Below, one piece after another: positions 1 through 8,300 of a stretch of 11,491 nt of DNA. The stretch is from Phoronis pallida (Eukaryota; Phoronida; Phoronidae): NCBI GenBank assembly GCA_028565715.1, contig JAOXYC010206128.1:1-11491 (forward strand), written 5' to 3'. The translations under genes and the position numbers were made by a program. The first letter of the stretch is position 1, and every line of letters begins with the position of its first letter. The notes under the pieces were generated by a model, which saw only the letters and a list, made by a program, of their open reading frames with translations, made no database searches and had not been told where the DNA came from.

Positions 1-300
1 AGGTCCCAAACCAAGGATATTTATCTAACATCTGGACCAGGTTCTTCCTGGGCCCTGAACATGTATTAACCTGATCTTTTGGTACTATTTATGGTTTATT
101 GAATGAAATTCATACCCTCATATGCTGAAATATTGGAAGCAGTGACCCTAAAGGAAATTATATGATCCAAACTTGTTGTTTGGACTTTCTCATTTTTGAC
201 TCCTAAATTTGGGTGTGTACGATGGAATAGACTGAAATTGTTGTTTTATAAGTCATCAAATTAATAAACCTGTACAATTATTATCTTTCGTGTTTAAATC
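1..300 (+). other. Possible 3' end of an unidentified plus-strand gene
   Basis: AATAAA at 263-268 is followed by a T/GT-rich stretch (TTTCGTGTTTA), which would suit cleavage near 285. Two plus-strand frames are open from the window edge. One reads SGPGSSWALNMY and stops at TAA 67-69. The other reads RFFLGPEHVLT and stops two codons later. Either could be the tail of a last exon, converging on MGME1. No family is recognisable from so few residues. From 300 to 680 I see only unique-looking AT-rich sequence and a weak hairpin at 401-433. Confidence 0.25.
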
Positions 301-682
301 CTAACTTTGTTCCATTTTAACATTTAATGTTCAGTGTACACACCAATTATTCATTCATTGAAATATTTGGTAAACGATTCCTCCAGTAAGTCACCCTTCC
401 AGCTGTGACCCGTGCAAAGCACAGGGTGCAGCTAGTTTACTCTACAGTAAGACACAAATAATATCCTGACCTGTCTTATTCATAGTTATTTTACAATTCT
501 ATGCCACATGCAGTTAGGCCTAATCTCAATTCAAGAATCTTATGCCAAATGAGCTTTAAAGGTGTCTAAAAATTACAACTACATCATTTATATGAATTAA
601 GTTTCTTGCTGCTGAATCACCACAGGAAAAGCATACAAAAGAAAATAATAAATATAAATATCTTTACCTTTACAAGAACCAT

Positions 683-688
683 TTTATT
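683..688 (-). terminator. Likely MGME1 polyadenylation signal
   Basis: TTTATT on the plus strand reads AATAAA on the minus strand, about 206 nt downstream of the MGME1 stop. It is the first canonical signal after the stop, so the 3' UTR is probably about 893 to 660. Called by position only. Confidence 0.5.
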
Positions 689-893
689 AAGATTGTACTT
701 TAATTATCTAAAATGAAGATTTTGACAGACCTGAACCGCTGTTTTGATTGTTTTGGATATACGTAACCGCCATAATACTTTAGTATTAAAATTCAATTTG
801 AATAGCAAATACGTATATATTATCAAACTGTATAACCAAGACTTAAGTTATTAACAAAAACGTAAATTTCATGCATCAAACATACGTTGGTTG

Positions 894-1046
894 TTATTCT
901 TGATCAACTTTCAATTCTCTTCCCCAGTACTGGTGAACCCTGGTCAACCATTTATTCCACCATGAGTAACATTGGTCATGTGACATAGAGTGTACGTCTG
1001 CTTGATCTCCATTCTCATAGGCAATCACAACAAGACCTCTATCAAT
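894..1046 (-). CDS. MGME1: MGME1 terminal coding exon 4
   Basis: 153 bp, phase 0, acceptor TTCCTTTATAG ending at 1047, TAA at 896-894. It encodes 50 residues, including IDRGLVVIAYENG and then YSWWNKWLTRVHQYW. These match the C-terminal beta-strand and helix of MGME1 (human CGLIVVAYKDGSP, then WTKWLLRLEEY). The exon is too short and in too awkward a frame for a simple ORF search, but it completes the gene exactly. Confidence 0.93.
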   Translation of the reverse strand: MDRGLVVIAYENGDQADVHSMSHDQCYSWWNKWLTRVHQYWGRELKVDQE

Positions 1047-3929
1047 CTATAAAGGAATTTTAGAAAATGTTGCAATTTCAGTTTAAATTCAACAACTAAA
1101 ACCAACAAATCAATTTCTAGCATTTTCTAAGAACAAATTTTATCATAACAAGTGCATGGCGAAAGTTCTTCAATAGTCTCATATCACAGTCATGCGCAAT
1201 CTCCATTATCAGTCCTCAAAGTGAGGTTTGCACTCTAGAAAGTAAAATCATTCGCCGACTAATGCACTAGTCGCATTTCATTGCACGTAAACACGTGCAA
1301 GTTGTATTGTTCTGAGTGCAAACCTCGATTTTGATTCAAAATGTCGTCTTCGCGATATGAGTCTATTGAGGACAAAATATTGAGATTTAAAACGCATTCT
1401 ACTATAAGTGTTTCATGGATTGATTTCAAAATGCCTACCGTATAACCCCTCAATTGAGCACATGCGCCTATATGCGAAATAATGCATTTTGCTCTCAAAA
1501 TTTGTAAATTCAAATTTCGCGCAAAATAGGTGCATTGGCCCAAAATAGGTTCTGCGATTAGGCCCAGGTTAACCGGGCGCTCCGGATATAGGCGCACCTT
1601 TTGACATAGTAATTTCAACACCAGTTACTTTAGACGCACCTTTGATACTTTTAAAAAGATCATCGGAAATCAATGTTTAAACCAAATCTGTTGGGTCAGG
1701 GATGCTTTTTGCTATATTGCTATAAGTACGTTAAAAATTCCAGTAATTAGGCTGCCATCAGTGACTAAACAATAAATTAAGCAGGTGTTTTTTAAGGGCA
1801 ACACTTCATGAAACAAATCACTGAAATTTATTCTTCTTATTATTATTCATAGGTGTGCCTTTATCCGGAGCACCACAATTTCAACACTCGCTTTAAACAA
1901 ATTTCTTGCAAAATAGGCGCATGGGCCTATAGTTCCTGTGTATAGGTGCGTATTCAAGTATAGGCGCATGCGCTCATTTGCGGGGTTATACGGTAATAGC
2001 CTGACAATTTCTAACTGTTTAACTGCTTCAACAGTTTTCACAGTAAAATTTTGGATTTTGATCAACAATGGAAACTGTGTTGCCCCCAATTCTTACCACA
2101 TTCTCAATGTCTTCACTACTGTTCACAGCACCCATGTATGCTACAACCTGCACTGGGTTGTCAAATGTGTCCTGTAGGGTGCGCTTTGGTTTCTTGGATG
2201 TTTTCCATTCTATCACACATAATTCATCTCTGCAGTTGAAATAAAGTATGTTATGAACACCATTTTGCAAAAAAAAATTAAGAGTAGAAGCAATGTAGTT
2301 ATAAAATGGCTAGTATCTGAACAGAAGCTGTGGAAGATAATGCAAATGATTTAATTCATTTTTTACCCATGCATTGCAAATTTCAGGGGGGGGGGACACA
2401 CACTCCTAACGTATTTCCATTAGTTTTAGTATATTTTCATTCGTTTTTTCACCTTGTGGTACCAGCAACAGGATACTTTAGTTTGGACGGCTATTCCTGT
2501 ATCAATTTGACACACATGTATACCAACCTATAACGAGCAACACAGTCCACAATGCCAGCATATCTTAGATAAGGATGTCTTATAGGGGTCTCTAGTAGTT
2601 CTATGTGCGAGACATCCTTTAACACATTCTGCACACTAGCCCAGTGACCTTTGACCTGCGGCTCAATGGAATCCTGGACATCAGTAACTGTGACTTTACC
2701 TTGTAACACATCATGTATATGGGAATGCAGCAGGCGGCCTTTCTTGAAAGTTTCTGTAAGAAAAAAGCTTTCTTTTTAAAATACATTAGCAGCAGGAAAG
2801 GTGGGCATATACGTATCACGCAACTGATTAGTTTAATTTGAGATTGTTGATAATTAAAAATTATGTGTTTTATGCATACAACCAAGAACTCCTCTGTTCT
2901 TGAGTTCTTGATACAATGTAAAACTTTATCTACAATTCAATAAACTTTCAATGCATGAATAAAACCAAATACACCTATTACTTTTCTAAAGGCAGGACAC
3001 TAATCAAATGTTTTTTTTTATTATGTCCTACCTTCCTGAAATTGCTTAAATCCATCTTCACCAAGCTGAGCAATCATCATCTTCTTCCACCTCTCTAAGA
3101 TGGCCACAGATTCTGGCGACTTGGTTATGTCTAAAATTCTTGACACACTAGGAAACTTTTCATTTTCCTTGAAATTTGTATCAAAGTCACTTATGTGTCT
3201 CCATGCAGTTTTCATCACAGATTTATTTGGCAAAACAAGAGGAAACTCCAGCAATGGTGATAAATTTATGCCCTTTTTAGCCTTGTTACTATTTTCGGAG
3301 CGGTTTTGGAATCCAAAATTTGTCTTTGCTTCAGGTGAACTAGTTGCTTTCAAATCTTCATCTGTAATCACATATCGACTATCATTGCTATTGGATTGAT
3401 GAGGTTCCTCTAGTGAATAGCTGTGATTCTCCTTATTAGGGTATGCAGAGTCTGCTGATTTTCGAACTTTGAATGCAAAATCAGACGCAGAAAAACTATC
3501 TGTTTGACTAGCTTGATTCAATGACCTTGTTTCGATACTAGGGGAGTCTTTAAACTGACTGCTATCAAACAAATCTTTCATAGAAGGAGGCATTGACTCT
3601 TCCCAATATAATGCTTCACCATTGTCTTCTTGCTTGAGTTCAGGTACACTACTACTCTGACTACTACTTCCAGCTAAATCAACCTCGTCTAAGAAGTTAA
3701 ACTGCATTTCTGTTTTCTTAGAACTTCTCTTCTTTGAAGCCTTCTTCTTAGTTTTCTTCTTTTCTGGTCGCAGTGGTGGTCCATAGAGCTGCTTGTTTTC
3801 AGCATGCCACTTCTTCATCTGATAAGCAATAATCTCATTTTTACATGTTTTGTAAAATTGCACATGTTTGCGAAGTATTCCAAGCACCACACAATTGCTG
3901 AGCACTCTTAGCTTGGTTGTGGTGAACAT
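894..3929 (-). CDS. MGME1: MGME1, mitochondrial genome maintenance exonuclease 1 (four coding exons)
   Basis: Joined CDS on the minus strand: 3929-3032, 2753-2528, 2229-2097, 1046-894. The parts total 1410 bp (469 aa plus TAA), and every junction is GT-AG with matching phase. MGME1 is a RecB-like PD-(D/E)XK nuclease that trims single-stranded DNA ends and flaps during mitochondrial DNA replication. Residues 1-31 look like a mitochondrial presequence: basic, with no acidic residue before E32. Residues 55-73 are very lysine-rich, and about 85-255 are Ser/Asn/Glu-rich and probably disordered. The conserved core starts near 258 (KFPSVSRIL, then LERWKKMMIAQLGEDGFKQF). Putative active-site residues are H309, D369 (GIVDCVARY), E382 and K384 (CVIEWKTS), with the RecB-type Q-x3-Y at Q402/Y406 (QVVAYMGA). 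It is about 125 residues longer than the human protein (344 aa), almost all of it before the core. Identification is by recalled family similarity and is very secure. Confidence 0.95.
1223..1326. repeat. Foldback with outer stem and two inner hairpins
   Basis: The outer arms 1223-1240 and 1310-1326 (GAGGTTTGCACTC plus AGAA) are complementary except for one bulged T. Inside are two further perfect hairpins: CGACTA/TAGTCG (1256-1261, 1268-1273) and TTGCACGT/ACGTGCAA (1281-1288, 1293-1300). As single-stranded DNA or RNA this would make a three-way junction. It sits in the last MGME1 intron. It may be a mobile-element remnant, but no target duplication is clear. Confidence 0.6.
1438..1993 (+). 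mobile_element. MITE copy A, TA target-site family, in MGME1 intron
   Basis: A 556-bp non-coding element with terminal inverted repeats of about 40 bp. The left end starts CCGTATAACCCCTCAATTGA and the right end is its imperfect complement ending GGGGTTATACGG. TA flanks both sides (1436-1437, 1994-1995), the target duplication expected of Tc1/mariner-type elements. It lies in the intron between MGME1 exons 3 and 4. The interior matches copy B at 7919-8337 in reverse orientation along most of its length. Copy A has about 95 bp extra near 1785-1880, after GACTAAACAATAA. It encodes no transposase; the open frames across it are chance. Confidence 0.85.
2097..2229 (-). CDS. MGME1: MGME1 coding exon 3 (D/E-x-K motif)
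   Basis: 133 bp. The acceptor TTTCAACTGCAG ends at 2230 and the donor is TGTG|GTAAGA at 2096-2095 (phase 0). It encodes DELCVIEWKTSKKPK then TFDNPVQVVAYMGA, which is the catalytic D/E-x-K strand and the Q-x3-Y motif. Human has Asp in CVIDWK where this protein has Glu382; both are allowed in PD-(D/E)XK nucleases. The reading frame stays open past the donor as far as 2028, but that extension has no MGME1 similarity. Confidence 0.94.
2528..2753 (-). CDS. MGME1: MGME1 coding exon 2 (nuclease core, first catalytic Asp)
   Basis: 226 bp. The acceptor is TTTTTTCTTACAG ending at 2754 and the donor is TATAG|GTTGGT at 2527-2526 (phase 2). It encodes E300 to the split R375, including FKKGRLLHSHI (putative catalytic His309), VQNVLKDVS and AGIVDCVARY (Asp369). 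All of these align with human MGME1 without gaps around the motifs. Confidence 0.94.
3032..3929 (-). CDS. MGME1: MGME1 coding exon 1 (presequence, linker and start of core)
   Basis: The frame is open from TTG at 4028, but the first ATG is at 3929-3927. That ATG sits one base after a good acceptor (polypyrimidine then CAG at 3933-3931), so the start codon probably opens the second exon of the transcript, behind a 5' UTR intron whose upstream exon I could not locate. An unspliced 5' UTR is the alternative. The exon ends GAAG|GTAGGA (donor at 3031-3030), phase 1. It encodes residues 1-299 plus the first base of E300. Confidence 0.88.
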
Positions 3930-4685
3930 TCTGAAATTATAAAAGCAATTGTTGTGTACAAACAGAACACACTTTAATGCAAGCTGCCAATCACTGTATT
4001 CACCACTGGCTATCAAAGATGCATACAAGCCATATTGGTGACCATAATGAAAATAACTCTACCGTAAATCTCTATACAGGTGGCCTAGTGCGACTTGGTG
4101 AAATATCGTGATGGAGCGTCAAGATAACTGGGATCAACTGTCATGTTTTAACTTTGTGGTTTCGATAAAGAATGAAGGTAGTCAAACTAATTGGCAACAA
4201 AAAATGATCAAACTGAGTAAAAGAAACGGATGAAAAAGACGTATTTCAATAAATGATTATTCTACATTCGTAAGTAGCGATGTATGCGTTTAAGATATAT
4301 CTGGTATTTTATTGTTTGGAACTAAAATTTTGAAATTATTTGAGAAAACATGATTTTTCTAATGTGTTTAGCTACAAATTACAAATTGTTGACGCCACAA
4401 GTTCCGTAAAGTGATAACCAAATAAAAAAAAATTGGTGACTTTTTCAAAAAAAAAATTGTATGTCACAATGATTACACTTGTAGACCACACTTGAGAACG
4501 TCCATACATTTTTGCCTGTACCTTTAAGAACTTTGCATAAATTTTGTACCCTTCACGAGGAAATGTTGGCATTGCTTTGCCGGTGCTTTAGTGAAATCTC
4601 AATTGCTAGACTATACTAGTATACTAGTCATTTCCACAGCCCTTCTCGATCAACGGTCTGTTCTCCCATGCAAGAATCGTGTATC

Positions 4686-4713
4686 GCTAAGTATATGTTG
4701 ATTACGTCACTCC
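4686..4713 (+). repeat. 28-bp direct repeat, copy 1, containing CRE-like site
   Basis: Identical over all 28 bases to 6067-6094. Allowing one mismatch (C for T), the match extends 4 bp to the left, to 4682. It contains GATTACGTCAC, whose complement GTGACGTAA resembles an ATF/CREB site. The flanks do not match beyond these limits. Confidence 0.85.
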
Positions 4714-4861
4714 ACTTAAGACTTAAACACGGTCGCCTTCATTTGGCAAACAACTAGATGACCTCCCACGATTGTTTCAGTCTGTCGTTTTCAACAAGGG
4801 GTTAATCATTTGCAAATGTGACACTGACAGCCTTGTAAATGCAATATTTATAACTGAGGAC

Positions 4862-5095
4862 ATGCAAGAGGTAGCTACAGATGCTACAATACATACAGTG
4901 GCAACCAGGGTCACAACCTTGCTACTGGCTAGAAAAATAAATGTTATGATTTTTGGCTACGACGGGAACTCCCAGTTTGCCAACGAAAACAAGACATTTT
5001 TTTCAAATTTCCTCAAGACTTCATCATTAACCTATAGCAGACAAGTCAGTACAGCAAATTTACAACATTTTTCAATTGTTTTTGTAAGAAAATAA
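4862..5095 (+). other. Orphan ORF, unidentified; possible pseudogene fragment
   Basis: The frame is open from 4727 to the TAA at 5093-5095, with its first ATG at 4862 (77 aa). The stop codon is overlapped by AATAAA at 5091-5096, as if a short transcript ended there. The composition is ordinary, with a hydrophobic stretch VTTLLLARKINVMIFGYDG, and I recognise no family. The frame starts 13 bp after a copy of the 28-bp direct repeat, so it could be the decayed coding remnant of a mobile element. It could equally be a chance ORF. It lies between two divergent genes and does not belong to either as far as I can see. Confidence 0.25.
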
Positions 5096-5347
5096 ACACA
5101 CATTGACAATTTTAACAACCTTCAATTTGCAGCATGAATCGCACTATATCCGGTTGACCCAGTTAAAAAAGGGGTCAAACTATAGTCTTAGAGTCAAAAC
5201 TTGTCGAGAAAAGCAAAAAATATTGGGTACAATTTGCTCCAAAAAACATAAAAATTGAATTTTTATTGTCATATTGCATCAAAAATGTAGATTGTGTCTC
5301 TAAAACTGGATTTTGTAAGATTTGATTGGGGCTTGAAGAGTACTACA

Positions 5348-5355
5348 TCACGTGA
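5348..5355. promoter_or_regulatory. TCACGTGA E-box (CLEAR/M-box-like) upstream of SNX start
   Basis: A palindromic TCACGTGA, extended as ATCACGTGAC (5347-5356), sits 16 bp before the inferred SNX start codon. It matches the core of the TFEB/MITF CLEAR element (GTCACGTGAC), which is common in endolysosomal genes and could also bind USF or MAX. That it regulates this gene is inferred from motif and position only. Confidence 0.45.
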
Positions 5356-5370
5356 CTCATACCGGCAGCC

Positions 5371-5376
5371 ATGATG
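5371..5376 (+). CDS. SNX6: Inferred SNX exon 1 coding part: Met-Met micro-exon
   Basis: GGCAGCC-ATGATG|GTGGGT: two Met codons in good initiation context, followed at once by a donor (5377-5378) in phase 0. Joined to exon 2 this gives [12 protein letters not shown], very close to the human SNX6 start MMEGLDDGPDFL. The call rests on this match, the phase and the distance; no transcript evidence is available. Confidence 0.6.
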
Positions 5377-8300
5377 GTGGGTGTACTTTGTATTTTTGTT
5401 TATTTTTGTATTTTCACGAAACCCTCCGTTCGGTGCAAAGTTATTTTTCATTATAAAACAACCATGTTGATGACGGAAATACATTTATGTTAACAGATTG
5501 TCAGAATTCACTGCCATGCGGTTGCTTTTGAAAGATGAACCTTACTTCCTGAATGTCAACGAGTCTGCTGACGTTCCAATCGCCAATGAATCGAGTCGAG
5601 GAAGAGCAAACCTCAACTCCCGGTTTACAGCTACACGAATAATTGTATAATTAATAACCGGTTACCCCCGTACTTTTCACATCTCCTATCAGAAGCTTAA
5701 CTGAACAGTTATAGATTCAAGCCAGTTTGTATAAGAAGAATCACTGCGATCGTTTTAGAATGAGCGCACCGATTCCGTTAACACTGCGGTGATTCCATAG
5801 GTACAGGTCGAATATAGCCCCCTCGTTTACTTCCTGTTATTCATTCAATTAAAACACATTGACTGAATAACGCGAATAAATGAGGGACCGCTATATTCTT
5901 GACTATCCCAAAATCACCACACTCATTTTGCAAACCGGAACAAAACCACTGACATTTTAAAAATGACCACAGTGATTTTGTTCCGGATTTCAGAATCACA
6001 GCGGTCATTTTCTTCCAGTTTCAGAATGAGCTCGGAGATTTTAGAATCACGGGGGGGAAGAATATTGCTAAGTATATGTTGATTACGTCACTCCGATGAT
6101 GATTCAGGGACTTCCCAAAGATAATAACGTGACCTTTATTTCTTAATTCTTTTTTTCCATTTAAGGACGGACTGGATGATAGCCCTGACCTCTTGGAGGA
6201 GGACAACAAGGTAGTGTTAAAAAATTCCTAACATATTTTGTGCATAAAGCTAAGCTCTTTAAAATGCAACCCTTCTCACAGTGAGTTATATGAGATTTGT
6301 CCTATTTAAATTGATGGCATACCAAAGTATCAAAGGGTTTAGATAATTGATATAATATATAATAAAAAGGTTTGATGGTAGCCTTTATGAAAAAAAAAGA
6401 ATATGTAAGCTATTATAACTAGCTTGGGTTCATTTAAACCTTTGCATCCTTGTTATGTTTTGTTAGCTAGGAATGACATGATTTAATATATTTGAAAAGA
6501 CAGAAAAAATCATCGTAAATGAACTGGGAATCGAACCAAGGTCCCCACAATAGCCGGTTTAATATACGATGTAGTCTGCAATGTAAATTGGTATTTATAA
6601 ACAACTTATGTGGACAGTTCAACAACAAAATGGCAAAGAATACAGTCTTTAAGAATGTTTTGACTAAAGCTTTCTTTCATGACTATGACATGTCTTATTT
6701 CTAGCAGCCACGTTCAGAGAGTGTTGACATCCATACTGATACATCGTTGATGGTCGATATCTCAGATGCACTCAGTGAGCGAGACAAAGTCAAGTTTACA
6801 GTTCACACTAAGGTAAACAAATGCTCCGTTCTTGGTTTTGAATATTTGGCTTTATTTTCTATGTATATTTCAATAAGTATTTATTGTTATGAATAAACAG
6901 ATTTTATGGTTAATGTAACTGCCATGAATTTCACCTTAGTCTCCAGTCCAGTAATATTTCTGTTTGAAGTGAATTTATCATCAATATTTCATTTTAATTT
7001 TCAGACAACCCTGCCTAATTTCCGTGAGCCAGATTTCTCTGTGGTACGTCAGCATGAAGAGTTTGTCTGGTTACATGATAGATATGTGGAGAATGAAGAC
7101 TATGCAGGCATTGTGGTTAGTCCTACTTTAAACAATGTGCTTGTTATTTGTTGCAGAACTAAATGGAGACTTAATCCATATGGTATCTCTCATTAACTTA
7201 AAGAAAAAATGACTAAAATTGATTTGGTTTCTTCAACTGTTCTTATGTATTTTTTTTCTAAACAACGCATAGTATTTACTAAAATGCCGTTAAATGCCAT
7301 TACATATTAGACTATGTAGGCAAATGCAGGCATTGTGGTGAATTGTTCTTTTTGTCAATATGCATGTTACTTGTAGTATAACTGAATAAAAATGGTACTT
7401 GAAAGCATGACGCTCTTTATCTCAAATATAAGAGTGTTTTTTTTACATCAGCTGTTCATGTATTTATATTGTAAACAACACATTTTTTCCACTTCTAATT
7501 AAAATGATTTTAACTTTCAAACATCCTTTGCAGATTCCCCCTGCTCCCCCTAGACCAGACTTTGATGCTTCCAGAGAGAAACTACAGCGACTTGGTGAGG
7601 GTGAGGGAACTATGACAAAGGAAGAATTTGCTAAAATGAAGCAAGAATTAGAAGCGTAGGTTTTTTCTTAACAAAATATGGAATGAATGAAAAGTGTGCT
7701 GATAAAATATTCTTATCCACGAGATTCAAACCCGTGTCCTATGGCCATGGAACTCCAAAATACTATTGAGATGGGCAACTACATCAGTCTAGTACTTACT
7801 AAGGGGTACAACGTGTTGTTGTTACCATTCATTGCACAAGGAAGATAGTAACCCAACTGTATAATTATGGATATCATTATGTACAGTACTACTAAGGTTT
7901 TTTTTAACGATAATGTTACCGTATAGCCCCGCATTTGAGTGCATGTGCCTATATGTGAATACGCGCCTATACGCGGAACGTATAGGCCCATGCGCCTATT
8001 TTGCGACAAATTTGAGTAGAGCGAGTGTTGAAATCGTGGTTATTGTTTAGTCACTGATGGCAGCATAATTACTGGAATCGTTAAAGTAGTCATGTCAAAA
8101 AGTGTCCCTGACCCAACAAGTTCTTTTTAAAAGTATCAAAGGTGCGTCTTTAGTAACGAGTGTTGAAATTAATATGTCAAAAGTGCGCCTATATCCGGAG
8201 CGCCCCATTAACATGGGCATAATCGCGGAACCTTTAGGCCATGCGCCTAGTTTGCGGGAATTTGAATTGACAAATTTTGAGAGCAAAATGCATTATTTCG

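Larger units (their letters stand above)
3930..5370. promoter_or_regulatory. Divergent intergenic interval between MGME1 and SNX5/6
   Basis: This 1.44-kb interval separates the two start codons, which face away from each other, so it must hold both promoters, possibly as one bidirectional unit. Visible in it are the putative acceptor for a 5' UTR intron of MGME1 (3931-3933), the perfect palindrome ACTAGTATACTAGT (4615-4628), a CRE-like TTACGTCA (4702-4709) inside a dispersed direct repeat, an orphan ORF ending at 5095, inverted TTGACCC/GGGTCAA half-sites (5154-5160, 5172-5178) and a TCACGTGA E-box (5348-5355). No convincing TATA box or transcription start could be placed. The region 4040-4600 otherwise shows nothing recognisable. 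Confidence 0.6.
5377..6165 (+). other. SNX intron 1
   Basis: 789 bp between the inferred Met-Met exon and exon 2. 5377-5730 shows no recognisable feature. 5733-6055 is a palindrome-rich cluster and 6067-6094 the second copy of the 28-bp repeat. The extent depends on the exon 1 call. Confidence 0.5.

Noticed and set aside
401-433. Hairpin AGCTG..GTGC-AAA-GCAC..CAGCT as a transcription terminator or structured RNA
   Set aside because: Only 11 of 15 positions pair, there is no following T-run on either strand to give it meaning, and bacterial-style terminators do not apply here.
1259-2177. Open frames of 79 to 120 codons at 1259-1621, 1847-2089 and 1938-2177
   Set aside because: They lie across the MITE and intron, use the palindromic GCGCATGCGCC repeats and resemble no protein. 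Similar frames in copy B (7779-8009, 8102-8404) are the same repeat effect.
2386-2395. Run of ten G residues as a G-quadruplex
   Set aside because: It is a single homopolymer run with no neighbouring G tracts; most likely simple intronic low complexity.
2619-2885. 88-codon minus-strand frame over MGME1 exon 2
   Set aside because: It overlaps the exon in a different frame; the true frame carries the nuclease motifs and joins its neighbours in phase.
3930-4028. N-terminal extension of the MGME1 frame to 4028 (33 extra residues)
   Set aside because: The codon at 4028 is TTG, not ATG, and no ATG occurs in frame before 3929. A splice acceptor abuts that ATG, and the presequence-like region begins there.
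6511-6571. Functional tRNA gene
   Set aside because: No D-arm, anticodon arm or A-box can be placed, and the T-arm does not abut the acceptor-like stem.
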